From contig NZ_CP059576.1 of the NCBI RefSeq assembly GCF_014109825.1, positions 2,892,501-2,956,500 on the forward strand: a DNA stretch of 64,000 bases. Direction: 5' to 3'. A program made the position numbers and the translations under genes. The notes beneath the pieces were generated by a model. The model did no database searches and had not been told where the DNA came from. It saw only the letters and a list, made by a program, of their open reading frames with translations. Positions within the stretch are counted from its first letter, which is position 1, and each line of letters opens with the position of its first letter. This document shows positions 1-8,404 of the stretch, in pieces. The stretch is from Legionella sp. PC997 (lineage in GTDB: Bacteria; Pseudomonadota; Gammaproteobacteria; Legionellales; Legionellaceae).

Positions 1-406
1 GAATTAAATCTGTGGCATTAAATTTTGCAAGCCAATGAGAGTTAAATGCTACTCGTGTTTTATGAGGATCTAAAATTTTAAAAACCTGCTCTTGATAGGT
101 CTTAGCATTATTAAGAACCGTTTCTGGGCTAAGCGGCAAACGAGTTACATTCTTCCCAGTTGGATCGCCAATCATCGCCGTGAAATCACCAATTAAAAAA
201 ATGACCTCATGACCATATTGTTGAAATTGCCGTAATTTATTAAGTAATACAGTATGTCCCAAATGCAAATCAGGTGCAGTGGGATCAAAGCCTGCTTTTA
301 TTTTTAAGGGAGTTCCTTTTTGTAATTTTTTTTCCAATTCATGCTGGGGAAGTACCTCTTCACAGCCCCTTACAAGCTCGGAACAAACTGAATCTTCAAC
401 TATCAT
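1..406 (-). CDS. tyrS: Tyrosyl-tRNA synthetase, N-terminal part (cut by window edge)
   Basis: Charges tRNA-Tyr with tyrosine in the cytoplasm. The frame is open from an ATG at 406 down to base 1, giving about 135 residues of a protein that is usually about 400 long; the C-terminal part lies outside the window. Class I synthetase signatures are visible: [13 protein letters not shown] (the HIGH-type ATP-binding motif, around residues 41-53), then [16 protein letters not shown]. The start at 406 fits the family, which usually has 30-40 residues before the GFDPT motif. It is divergent from the M23 peptidase gene at 553, so the 146 bp between them should hold both promoters. Identification is secure; only the missing end is unknown. 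Confidence 0.95.
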   Translation of the reverse strand, partial: MIVEDSVCSELVRGCEEVLPQHELEKKLQKGTPLKIKAGFDPTAPDLHLGHTVLLNKLRQFQQYGHEVIFLIGDFTAMIGDPTGKNVTRLPLSPETVLNNAKTYQEQVFKILDPHKTRVAFNSHWLAKFNATDLI

Positions 407-552
407 GACATCAAAACCTTTATAAATGATTGACCTATCTTCTCACACCGAGTATCTTAGCCCGGTTGGCAATTTCCTGCCATACCTAATAGGTGATTTA
501 AGATAATTTGTCACCCGAAATTTAATAAATGCAGACAATAGCATGATTCCGG

Positions 553-2061
553 ATGGCAATGTATAGGCAAACAATGGATAAAAAACCTTATATATATATC
601 GAAAAAAGAAAAACGAATAAAAATAAAAAATCTAATCCATCTAAGGTATTAATGGGTTTTGCCTTGATTATTGCCTTTTCGCTACCCTATTTCCTTGTAA
701 AAAAGTTTTCCCATAATCCACACCAGATCCCTACAACTCAGTCTATTGCCTTACCCGATCTTGATGAGGATGAAGAGTATCAAGATGAAACTTATTCAGA
801 AAATGCATTTCAGAATGAAGCAGAACAAATTGTTGAAGAGTCAAAGCCCGATCTTACGGAAGATACCGCTAAAACTGTTGTAGAAAACGCTGTTAAAACG
901 GTTCAGCCCGTTAAAAAGATTACCAAGGACAATGAATGGCAAACCCTCAGGCCTCGATCTGGTGACTCCATGGCCACTATTTTTAAGCGTCTTGGGTTAA
1001 CTGCCCAAAATCTACAATTAGTTATGCAAAAAAACCCCTATGCTAAAGCTCTAACCGCAATAAAACCCAGTCAAGAATTGAAATTTCTAATTAATAAGAA
1101 TAAGTTGGAAAAATTAATTATCCCGATGAACACAATACAAACACTTACAGTGTATAGGGATGGAGCCGTTTATAAAACGAAAGTTGATTCCAAAAAAGTA
1201 AAAACCCAGGAGCGTTATGTTACAGGTGTAGTCAAAGGTTCCTTATTAGGCACAGCCCAACAGTTAGGGATCCCCAGAAAATTAATTCAGCAAATGACTA
1301 CAATCTTACGTAAAGAAATAGATTTTTCGCGTTCTGTTCGTAGTGGAGATAAATTTTCTATTGCCTATGAAACGTTATATGTAGAAGAGAAAATGGTGGG
1401 TATAGGCGATGTTGTTGCCGTGAGCTATACCAACCAAGGTAAAACCGCTGAGGCTGTACGCCATATTAGTAGAAATGGTACGCGAGACTACTATACTCCT
1501 AAAGGAGAAAGCTTTAAAAAAGCATTCTCACGATATCCCATTAAATTTAGCCATATCAGTTCAACTTTTACCACTTCAAGATATCATCCCATATTACACT
1601 ACAAGAGAGCCCACAAAGGAATCGATCTTGCAGCGCCCATAGGAACTCCTATTCAATCGGTTGGTGATGGGACAATTGTTAATATCGGTAGACATAATGG
1701 CTACGGTAATATGATTGAGGTCAAACATGATAAAACATATAGCACGCTTTATGGGCACATGCTTCGATTTGCAAAAGGTCTATCTAAAGGAAGCAGAATA
1801 AGACGAGGACAAGTTATTGGCTATGTAGGTCAAACTGGTCTTGCCACCGGGCCTCATTGCCATTATGAACTCCATGTCCATAATCAACCAAGAAACCCAA
1901 CGACAACCTATTTGCCTACAGCATCCCCTGTTCCTGCGCGGGAAATGGCTCAATTCAAGGCAAAGGTGCGTAATGTGTTTGCTCATATGAAATCAATGGA
2001 AAAAACCAAGTATGCCCGCAAAAGCAAAAGTAAAGGCAAGAAAAAAACAAAAATGGGCTAA
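553..2061 (+). CDS. mepM: Murein DD-endopeptidase, M23 family (MepM/YebA-like)
   Basis: A predicted inner-membrane-anchored peptidoglycan endopeptidase acting in the periplasm on cross-links. A single membrane segment lies at about residues 33-50, followed by an acidic linker (65-105), an OapA/LysM-like region (about 125-215), an intermediate domain, and a LytM/M23 domain (about 335-455). The zinc site looks intact: H354 and D358 in HKGIDLA, and H435/H437 in GPHCHYEL. A lysine-rich tail ends the protein. At 502 aa the length suits the MepM group. In-frame ATGs at 553, 559 and 574 are possible starts; the one at 574 has a weak AGG upstream. tyrS is divergent upstream. Confidence 0.9.
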   Translation: MAMYRQTMDKKPYIYIEKRKTNKNKKSNPSKVLMGFALIIAFSLPYFLVKKFSHNPHQIPTTQSIALPDLDEDEEYQDETYSENAFQNEAEQIVEESKPDLTEDTAKTVVENAVKTVQPVKKITKDNEWQTLRPRSGDSMATIFKRLGLTAQNLQLVMQKNPYAKALTAIKPSQELKFLINKNKLEKLIIPMNTIQTLTVYRDGAVYKTKVDSKKVKTQERYVTGVVKGSLLGTAQQLGIPRKLIQQMTTILRKEIDFSRSVRSGDKFSIAYETLYVEEKMVGIGDVVAVSYTNQGKTAEAVRHISRNGTRDYYTPKGESFKKAFSRYPIKFSHISSTFTTSRYHPILHYKRAHKGIDLAAPIGTPIQSVGDGTIVNIGRHNGYGNMIEVKHDKTYSTLYGHMLRFAKGLSKGSRIRRGQVIGYVGQTGLATGPHCHYELHVHNQPRNPTTTYLPTASPVPAREMAQFKAKVRNVFAHMKSMEKTKYARKSKSKGKKKTKMG

Positions 2062-2155
2062 TCTACAGAGCGCATGAATCGGCGTGCGCCAACTCTTCGA
2101 GCTTGCCATTTAGCTCTGCATGGGGTGCTGTCAATGAAAAAACTCTTAGGGTTTC

Positions 2156-2692
2156 TCATCCGAATAAATAGCGACAAACTACTACTGACGCAATAATTCC
2201 GGCCAGATCAGCCAGTAAACCAGCGGGGATAGCATGTCGTGTGCGTCGGATTCCTACAGCGCCAAAATATACGGCAATAACATAAAATGTGGTTTCGGTA
2301 CTTCCCATCATCGTTGCTGCAATTTTGGCAATGAGTGAATCTCCCCCATGTTGGTGAATCAATTCTGCCATCATCCCTGTTGAAGCACTTCCAGAAAAGG
2401 GCCGAATTAAAGCCAAGGGTAATACTTCTGGTGGCATGCCAATCATCGCTAAAAGTGGCGCCAGAAGATTGGCCATTAAACTAAAGAAACCTGAGGCCCT
2501 GAGCATACCTATAGCAACTATCATTGCGATCAAATAAGGTACTACGCTTAAAATCGTATCAAAACCTTGTTTCGCACCCACAATAAATGCGTCAAATACG
2601 TTAATTTTTTTTACTGCTGCAGCATATAAAGGAATTCCAACAACAAAAAATAAAAGCATCCAATTGGACAATTGATTGGCAAACCCACTCAT
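2156..2692 (-). CDS. spmB: SpmB-like nucleoside-recognition (Gate) domain membrane protein
   Basis: A polytopic inner-membrane protein of the spore-maturation/nucleoside recognition family; in non-sporulating bacteria its substrate is not established. Several hydrophobic helices are seen over 178 aa. The family core PFSGSASTGMMAEL lies around residues 97-110, followed by GSTETTFYVIAVYFG (about 130-144), typical of SpmB. Its start overlaps the stop of the SpmA-like gene by 4 nt (2689-2692), so the two are translationally coupled and probably form one complex. No terminator is obvious after the stop. Family assignment is firm; function is inferred only from family membership. Confidence 0.85.
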   Translation of the reverse strand: MSGFANQLSNWMLLFFVVGIPLYAAAVKKINVFDAFIVGAKQGFDTILSVVPYLIAMIVAIGMLRASGFFSLMANLLAPLLAMIGMPPEVLPLALIRPFSGSASTGMMAELIHQHGGDSLIAKIAATMMGSTETTFYVIAVYFGAVGIRRTRHAIPAGLLADLAGIIASVVVCRYLFG

Positions 2693-3294
2693 AAGCTATT
2701 TTTCCCTTCAACACGAAACATCGGTAATTTTGCCAATTGTTTTACAGAAATAATGGCAACCAAAGTAGAAATGCTCGTTGCGATCAATGAACTGACTATA
2801 ACGCTGCTTGGATTTGTACTTCCATTTGTCGCCAAATAGGCAATTGCCGTCGCAGGAATTAATTGTACGCTCGAAGTGTTTATTGCTAAGAAAGTACACA
2901 TGGAATTTGTCGCAATTTTGGTGTGCTGATTCAGTGTTTGTAGTTCTTTCATTGCTTGAAGTCCAAATGGAGTTGCTGCGTTGGCAAGACCCAGCATATT
3001 TGCAGCAATATTCATAGTCATCGCCCCCATTGCGGGATGTTCGGTAGGAATATCAGGGAATAATCGTCTTAAAATCGGGCGAAGTATTTTTCCCAATAAG
3101 GAAACCAGGCCGGACTCATTTGCTATAGACATAATCCCCAGCCATAACGACATAATTCCTGCTAGACCAAGAGCGATTTCAAAGCCTATTTTTGCCGATT
3201 CTGTGACAGCACGTGCGACCTCATCAATACGTCCTTCAATTACGCCAACAACTACAGAAAGTAGTATCATTCCTAGCCAAATTAAATTGAGCAT
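2689..3294 (-). CDS. spmA: SpmA-like nucleoside-recognition (Gate) domain membrane protein
   Basis: Partner of the SpmB-like protein encoded just downstream. It is a hydrophobic protein with several membrane helices and family motifs: GLAGIMSLWLGIMSIANESG (about residues 45-64), MNIAANMLGLANAATPFG (about 96-113), and a conserved NTSSVQLIPAT-type segment (about 140-150). I place the start at the ATG at 3294, because GGAGG stands 4-7 nt before it. A GTG at 3306 lies in frame but upstream of that ribosome-binding site. It overlaps the next gene by 4 nt. The pair often travels together outside Firmicutes; a transport role is plausible but unproven. Confidence 0.85.
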   Translation of the reverse strand: MLNLIWLGMILLSVVVGVIEGRIDEVARAVTESAKIGFEIALGLAGIMSLWLGIMSIANESGLVSLLGKILRPILRRLFPDIPTEHPAMGAMTMNIAANMLGLANAATPFGLQAMKELQTLNQHTKIATNSMCTFLAINTSSVQLIPATAIAYLATNGSTNPSSVIVSSLIATSISTLVAIISVKQLAKLPMFRVEGKNSL

Positions 3295-3360
3295 CCTTGC
3301 CTCCACACTTTGGAACGGGTTAAAATGTAGTCTTTACTTGGCTTGAGATAGAAATAACGA

Positions 3361-4359
3361 ATGAAGTACACACTTACTCCCTTAAAACATCTGACAGTTA
3401 TAGCCTGTTTTTTCATTTCTTTTCCAAGTCATGCTTTTGACTCAGATAGTACTCAAAAACAAGCTAACTCCTCAATAGAAGAACTATATCATAGACTGGG
3501 CAGCATGCCGAATAGTTCCATGTCTGACAGAATAGATTGGGTCAGTAGCCAATTTTTAGGCGTACCATATGTCCTTGGCTCCTTAGGGGAAGGACCAGAG
3601 GCTCGATACGATCAATACCCACAATACCGTGTTGATGCGTTCGATTGTGATACCTACGTTAACACAGTTGTCTCATTAGCGATGGCCAATTCACTTACAT
3701 CGTTTCAACAATGCATAAAAAATATACGCTATAAGAACGGGACTGTTTCTTATCTACAACGTAACCATTTTACCGGCCTGGATTGGAATCATAATAATCA
3801 GCGAAATGGAATTCTCAGAGACATTACACTTACTATAAAAGATCAAAATAACCAACCCGTAGCCAAAGTTGCTAATGCACTCGTTAATAAACCCAATTGG
3901 TATGCCTATAAAACTGTTGGAACCATTAGATTAGCAAACGGTGATAAGGGGAACGAAGACGAACGATTAGTTGAATTAAAAAGGAAGGGAGCCCAATTGG
4001 AAACTATTTCCGAAGAAGTTCCTTATCTTCCCCTCACTACTTTATTTTTGGAAAAAAATAAACCCAATATGTATTTATTTGCCCAAATTCCTAATGGTGC
4101 CATCATCGAAATCGTAAGACCAAATTGGGATATAAGTCAAAAAATCGGTACTGCATTAAATATTTCGCATTTAGGTTTTGCAATTCGAAATAAGGGTCAA
4201 TTATATTTTCGACAAGCTTCGTCAGAATACGGAAAAGTAGTTGATGTTCCATTGATTGAATATCTTGAAAAAGTAATAGATAGCCCAACCATTAAAGGAA
4301 TAAATGTCCAAATTGTTGTACCAGCACAACCATTAAAAGACTGTAAGCTGCCTGTTTGA
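3361..4359 (+). CDS. Secreted DUF1460 family protein (amidase-like cysteine hydrolase fold)
   Basis: A 332-aa protein with a clear N-terminal signal sequence (hydrophobic to about residue 25, with a likely cut after SHA). It matches the DUF1460 pattern: a segment FLGVPYVLGSLGEGPEARYD (about 68-87) and then DAFDCDTYVNTVVSLA (about 97-112), whose cysteine is the expected nucleophile of this NlpC/P60-like fold. Characterised relatives include N-acetylmuramoyl-L-alanine amidase-like proteins, so a periplasmic peptidoglycan role is likely. LGFAIRNKGQLYFRQAS near residues 270-286 probably carries the C-terminal core. The spmA-like gene is divergent upstream. The DUF call is good; the substrate is not known. 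Confidence 0.8.
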   Translation: MKYTLTPLKHLTVIACFFISFPSHAFDSDSTQKQANSSIEELYHRLGSMPNSSMSDRIDWVSSQFLGVPYVLGSLGEGPEARYDQYPQYRVDAFDCDTYVNTVVSLAMANSLTSFQQCIKNIRYKNGTVSYLQRNHFTGLDWNHNNQRNGILRDITLTIKDQNNQPVAKVANALVNKPNWYAYKTVGTIRLANGDKGNEDERLVELKRKGAQLETISEEVPYLPLTTLFLEKNKPNMYLFAQIPNGAIIEIVRPNWDISQKIGTALNISHLGFAIRNKGQLYFRQASSEYGKVVDVPLIEYLEKVIDSPTIKGINVQIVVPAQPLKDCKLPV

Positions 4360-4677
4360 AATCAAACATAATTTGAGTACACTATCCTCACTTTTTTTGT
4401 AGTATTTTTCGAGTTATTATAGGGAACTTTTTTATATTAGTGTCATTGCTTATAGTGCCATTCCGCCCTGGCGGGAATAAATCCCACAAATTAATTCCGT
4501 ACTTTGTTTTATGAGATATTCCCAGCCAGCGCGAAAAATGCCACTGTGTTTAAAAAATGACGACAGTTCAGGTAAACTACAATCAAAACGTAGTCTGGGT
4601 GAGCGCAGCCCAGGTTAATTAAATTCCCGGGTTGCATTGCGCTTTACCCAGGTATCCAGACATCAGGGATCCATAAA
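4360..4677. other. Intergenic stretch carrying two small palindromic repeats
   Basis: No coding sequence is seen over 318 bp. It contains a short palindrome around 4456-4476 (ATTCCGCC against GGCGGGAAT), resembling the GTCATTCCCGC-type repeat at 36288. It also contains a dispersed TCTGGGT...ACCCAGG repeat at about 4590-4662. The end of the stretch carries the pepA ribosome-binding site (AGGGA at about 4665). Confidence 0.6.
4590..4662. repeat. Dispersed palindromic repeat (GCCTGGGT family)
   Basis: Outer arms read roughly GTCTGGGTGAGCGCA and TGCGCTTTACCCAGG, facing each other, with an internal CCCAGG/CCCGGG pair. Related copies are seen at 24950-25008 and, as a partial copy, at 10648-10680. 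It lies between genes, as REP-like elements do. Confidence 0.65.
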
Positions 4678-6123
4678 ATGAATTACGGATTAACGCAAAA
4701 ACCAAATTTCTCGAGTAGTGAATGCCTTGTTCTTGGAGTATTTTCTGATACTGAACTATCTAATCTTGCCCTAAGTAAGGAACATTATGGTTTAGTCAGT
4801 AGACTGATTAAAAAAACACCTGAACCGGGTGATATGCTATGGCATCATGATCTGGAAGGTAGTTTATTAATCATTCAATGTGGTGAACAAGCCAAATTTA
4901 CGCCCTCTCAGCTTAAAAAAAGAGTTACTGAGATTACTGGAGCTTTAATCAAACATCGGGTTCGTTCTGCCACAATATGTTTGCCACAGATACCTCAATA
5001 TTCAGCAGATTGGCAACTGGAGCAAATGATTATTCAGATCGACAATCAACGCTACCAATTACTCGATTTTAAAAAGAAAAAAGCCAAACCACATCAATTG
5101 GAAATAATAACTTTTTATTTGCCAAATGCGAGTGAAGAAGGATTAAAATTAGGTCAATCCATTGCAGCAGGTGTTGAATTAACCCGCCATCTGGCTAATA
5201 TGCCCGCCAATATATGTACTCCTACCTATTTGGGGGAGCAAGCAATACAATTAGCTAAAGAATTTGCACAAAATATGAACTGCAAAGTGATGGGACCGGA
5301 TGAAATGCATCAGATGGGTATGGAAACCTTATTAGCAGTAGCACAGGGTTCAGCCCAACCTCCAAGACTCATAGATATCCATTACAAAGGAGCAAATGAT
5401 ACACCTCCAATAATTCTGGTAGGCAAAGGAATAACTTTTGATTCCGGTGGATTATCCATCAAGCCAGCCAATGCAATGGACGAAATGAAATATGATATGT
5501 CTGGCGCTGCCAGTGTGCTAGGTACTTTAAAAGCATGCGCTTTGCTAAAGCTACCTGTTCACGTGATTGGTTTAATTGCCAGTGCGGAAAATATGGTGAG
5601 TGGCACTTCCGTTAAATCCGGTGATATTGTTACCAGCATGTCGGGACAGACAGTAGAAATCATTAATACCGATGCAGAGGGTCGTTTGGTTTTGGCCGAT
5701 GCACTGACTTATGCAGAGCGTTATCAGCCGCAATTTGTCATCGATGTGGCAACGCTTACAGGCGGAATTATTGTGGCGCTGGGTACTGTTGCATCAGGTT
5801 TTATGACTCAGGATGAAGAGCTAGCAAAATTGATTGAGGATGCTGCTAAGGAAAGTAATGATAGAGTCTGGCGTATGCCTTTAGATGATGAATATCAAGA
5901 CGCACTGGATAGCCCTCTAGCTGATATGATCAATGCAGGCTTTGATCGTACCGCAAGTAGCATCACCGCTGCTTGTTTTTTGTCTCGGTTTACAGAAAAG
6001 TATCGCTGGGCCCATTTAGATATAGCAGGTACAGCATGGATTTTTGGAAAAAATCGTAATGCCACGGGCAGACCAGTTCCTTTACTAACTCAGATAATAC
6101 GCCATGCCATCAATTCGCATTGA
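4678..6123 (+). CDS. pepA: Leucyl aminopeptidase (M17 family)
   Basis: A cytosolic di-zinc aminopeptidase that removes N-terminal residues from peptides. The N-terminal macro-like domain (about 1-160) is followed by the catalytic domain. All expected metal and catalytic positions are visible: K250 and D255 in [11 protein letters not shown]262, D273 in KYDMSGAA, and D332/E334 in [14 protein letters not shown]. At 481 aa the length is normal. The start has AGGGA about 12 nt upstream. Its last 20 nt overlap holC, the gene order also seen in many gammaproteobacteria (pepA-holC-valS). A second M17 peptidase is encoded 900 bp away on the other strand. Confidence 0.95.
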   Translation: MNYGLTQKPNFSSSECLVLGVFSDTELSNLALSKEHYGLVSRLIKKTPEPGDMLWHHDLEGSLLIIQCGEQAKFTPSQLKKRVTEITGALIKHRVRSATICLPQIPQYSADWQLEQMIIQIDNQRYQLLDFKKKKAKPHQLEIITFYLPNASEEGLKLGQSIAAGVELTRHLANMPANICTPTYLGEQAIQLAKEFAQNMNCKVMGPDEMHQMGMETLLAVAQGSAQPPRLIDIHYKGANDTPPIILVGKGITFDSGGLSIKPANAMDEMKYDMSGAASVLGTLKACALLKLPVHVIGLIASAENMVSGTSVKSGDIVTSMSGQTVEIINTDAEGRLVLADALTYAERYQPQFVIDVATLTGGIIVALGTVASGFMTQDEELAKLIEDAAKESNDRVWRMPLDDEYQDALDSPLADMINAGFDRTASSITAACFLSRFTEKYRWAHLDIAGTAWIFGKNRNATGRPVPLLTQIIRHAINSH

Positions 6124-6544
6124 TTTTTATTTATTAGCGAGCGACCAAAATGATGCACGTTGGTCGGTTGCTTGTCGACTTTTGGAAAAAGCTTATGCTA
6201 AAGGCCATAAGGTTTACGTATTGTGTAACAACAAACATGATGCAGAACTTCTCGATGAACTCCTGTGGACTTTTAAAGACGACAGCTTTATTCCACATAA
6301 TTTACAAGGCGAAGGCCCTGAGCCCCCGCCTCCAATTCAGATCGGTTATGAACGCGAACCTCGAGGATTCAACGACATCTTGCTGAATCTTGCGGATTAT
6401 ATTCCAGATTTTTACTCCAAATTCAAACGAGTTATGCAAATTGTTGCCAATGTAGAAACGGAGAAAGAATTAAGTCGCGCGCAGTACCGAGAGTATCGCG
6501 CTAAAGGATGTGAATTGCATACGCATCAAATTGAATTGAAGTAA
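6104..6544 (+). CDS. holC: DNA polymerase III chi subunit
   Basis: The chi subunit of the clamp-loader complex binds psi and single-strand binding protein at the replication fork. At 146 aa the protein has the family length. Typical features are the N-terminal [20 protein letters not shown] (about residues 5-24), [20 protein letters not shown] (24-43) and [13 protein letters not shown] (about 54-66). It starts inside the 3' end of pepA (20-nt overlap in another frame), so translation is likely coupled. valS does not follow in this window; a repeat-like stretch and the convergent DUF1840 gene come next. Confidence 0.9.
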   Translation: MPSIRIDFYLLASDQNDARWSVACRLLEKAYAKGHKVYVLCNNKHDAELLDELLWTFKDDSFIPHNLQGEGPEPPPPIQIGYEREPRGFNDILLNLADYIPDFYSKFKRVMQIVANVETEKELSRAQYREYRAKGCELHTHQIELK

Positions 6545-6715
6545 CGCTATCCTGTCATTCCAACGGCTGGCGCAAGGGTAGCATCCACAAGGTGGTGTCA
6601 GTATAATTCTAGTATGAGCATTTAGCCTGAGGTGAAGCGCAGAGACCGGGCGGATGAAGAATTTCATTCAAAAAAGCTGGGTCCGCTGCTGAACCTAGGC
6701 CACACATAATTCACT
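6545..6715. repeat. Repeat-like intergenic sequence
   Basis: No gene is seen. The stretch carries CTGTCATTCCAAC near 6552 and AGCCTGAGGTGAAGCGCAGAG near 6627, which resemble decayed ends of the two palindromic repeat families found elsewhere in the window. It separates the convergent holC and DUF1840 genes. Confidence 0.35.
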
Positions 6716-7006
6716 TTAATCCCAAAGTACATCTTTATCTTTTTTTATAGCAGCTTGCAGTAAATTTATTAAAGGAACGGCTCGCTTTGACAAACTTATT
6801 TCCGGTTCATTTTCATCATCATCTTCGACAACTTTTTTTTCTTTTGTAAGTCCAGTTTGTAACTTTGCCAAAGCTTCAGGAAGATTTTCCGATTTGATAG
6901 CCCCAGGAATAGTACCGCTATGTCCCATTAAAGAAAGCAGACGCTTAGCTACCTCTTCAAAATAAGTTATATCTTCATAAGCATCTGTATGAAATGTTAT
7001 TAACAT
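6716..7006 (-). CDS. DUF1840 domain-containing protein
   Basis: A small 96-aa cytosolic protein of unknown function. It has the DUF1840 layout: N-terminal MLITFHTDAYEDITYFEEVA, then RLLSLMGHSGTIPGAI (about 22-37), an acidic variable middle (EDDDENEPEISL) and a conserved end SKRAVPLINLLQAAIKKDKD. The start is the ATG at 7006, with AAGGAG spaced 6 nt upstream; the TTG one codon earlier is not needed. It follows the second M17 aminopeptidase by 30 nt on the same strand and is probably the last gene of the murJ-led unit. No role can be read from the sequence. Confidence 0.8.
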   Translation of the reverse strand: MLITFHTDAYEDITYFEEVAKRLLSLMGHSGTIPGAIKSENLPEALAKLQTGLTKEKKVVEDDDENEPEISLSKRAVPLINLLQAAIKKDKDVLWD

Positions 7007-7036
7007 CAAAATCTCCTTTTAAACTCAACTTTTACG

Positions 7037-8401
7037 TTATCCATAAACCTTTAGTAAATATTCTGCAACCGTATGTAAGCCCATTGCTTCCCCACCTTCG
7101 GGTTTTCCTGGTCGATTACCTAAATTCCATGCCATAATATCAAAATGCATCCAAGGTATGGATTTCCCTACGAAACGTTGCAGAAATAATCCTGCGACAA
7201 TCGCCCCTGCATAAGGGTGATCACTAGAGTTCGCTAAATCAGCTACATTTGAGCGAAGCAACTCTTCATAAGGTGCAAATAAAGGCAATCGCCAGATGGG
7301 ATCAACCACTTTATAAGAGGCCTCTGTTACTTCTGCAGCTAAGTGATCGTCATTCGTAAACAGCGCGGCAATCTCCGTACCGACTGAAACACGAGCAGCT
7401 CCTGTTAAAGTCGCAAAATCTATCAGTAAATCCGGTTGTTCTTCGCATGCTTTGACTAAAGCATCTGCTAAAACCAATCGTCCTTCTGCATCTGTATTAT
7501 GTACTTCCACAGTTAAACCGTTACGCATGGTTAAAACGTCACCAGGCCTAAATGCGTCCGGTCCAATAGAGTTTTCTACAGCAGGTATAAACATTTGGAG
7601 GCGTATGGGTAAATTCCGCGTCATAATCCATTGCGCAAGACCTATCACATGGGCAGCACCTCCCATATCTTTTTTCATTAATCGCATCCCCGAAGCGGAT
7701 TTAATATCCAGACCACCGCTATCGAAACAAACCCCTTTACCTACTAGAGTGATACGAGGATTTTTTTCCTCACCCCAAGTTAATGACAACAAGCGGGGTT
7801 CTGATTTAGAGGCACGCCCAACAGCATGAATTGCTGGAAAATTATTCTTAAGTAATTCCTCACCGACCCATTGTGTGAATTGGGCTTTATGTGTTTCAGC
7901 TAATTGCTCAACCACCTCAGCTAATTCTTTGGGGCCTAAATCACTTGTGGGTTTGTTAATCAAATCCCTTACTAAAAAATGAGCCTGTGCTAATGCCAAA
8001 ATTGGATTTAAATCATCTGGATGAACGATTAATCGACGTGGTTGAGTTTCTTGCTTTTTATATGCTTCAAATCGATATTGCGCCAAAGCCCAACTTATTG
8101 CTCCTTCTTGGGAACATACCCCTTGTACCTGATAAATATTAGGAGGAACAACTAATGCCGCATTGGCTAAAGCCTGGCTCTGATTCCCATCACCGGTGCC
8201 TATAAAGACTTTATCAATCAAACCATCTGCATTCTGGATAAAACAAGAATCACCTATTTTTCCTTTAAATTGGTACAAGGAAAGGCAATTCTGTATCGCC
8301 GGAGGAAGTATACAAAGCTCCTCTTCCCATTGACTTTGTGAAATCAAATAAAGTGGAATAGCTCTTTCACATTGAGTCTCATAAAATAAGTTTGTTTGCA
8401 T
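7037..8401 (-). CDS. Second M17 leucyl aminopeptidase family protein
   Basis: A cytosolic metallo-aminopeptidase paralogous to PepA. Its N-terminal half is shorter and divergent. The catalytic core is intact: GKGVCFDSGGLDIKSA, then MKKDMGGAAHV, and [15 protein letters not shown], giving the expected Lys/Asp/Asp/Glu metal ligands. At 454 aa it fits the PepB-like or unclassified M17 group better than PepA. The ATG at 8401 lies 3 nt past the murJ stop, with AAGGA inside the end of murJ, so the two are translationally coupled. The DUF1840 gene follows. The substrate preference cannot be told from the sequence. Confidence 0.88.
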   Translation of the reverse strand: MQTNLFYETQCERAIPLYLISQSQWEEELCILPPAIQNCLSLYQFKGKIGDSCFIQNADGLIDKVFIGTGDGNQSQALANAALVVPPNIYQVQGVCSQEGAISWALAQYRFEAYKKQETQPRRLIVHPDDLNPILALAQAHFLVRDLINKPTSDLGPKELAEVVEQLAETHKAQFTQWVGEELLKNNFPAIHAVGRASKSEPRLLSLTWGEEKNPRITLVGKGVCFDSGGLDIKSASGMRLMKKDMGGAAHVIGLAQWIMTRNLPIRLQMFIPAVENSIGPDAFRPGDVLTMRNGLTVEVHNTDAEGRLVLADALVKACEEQPDLLIDFATLTGAARVSVGTEIAALFTNDDHLAAEVTEASYKVVDPIWRLPLFAPYEELLRSNVADLANSSDHPYAGAIVAGLFLQRFVGKSIPWMHFDIMAWNLGNRPGKPEGGEAMGLHTVAEYLLKVYG

Positions 8402-8404
8402 GTT

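Noticed and set aside
2808..3346. Overlapping forward frames of 69 and 121 codons opposite the spmA-like gene
   Set aside because: They are antisense to a gene with clear family motifs, share its codon periodicity, and show no family similarity or start signal.
7452..7829. 125-codon forward frame opposite the second M17 aminopeptidase
   Set aside because: It lies over the conserved catalytic region of the real gene and reads as low-complexity mirror sequence.
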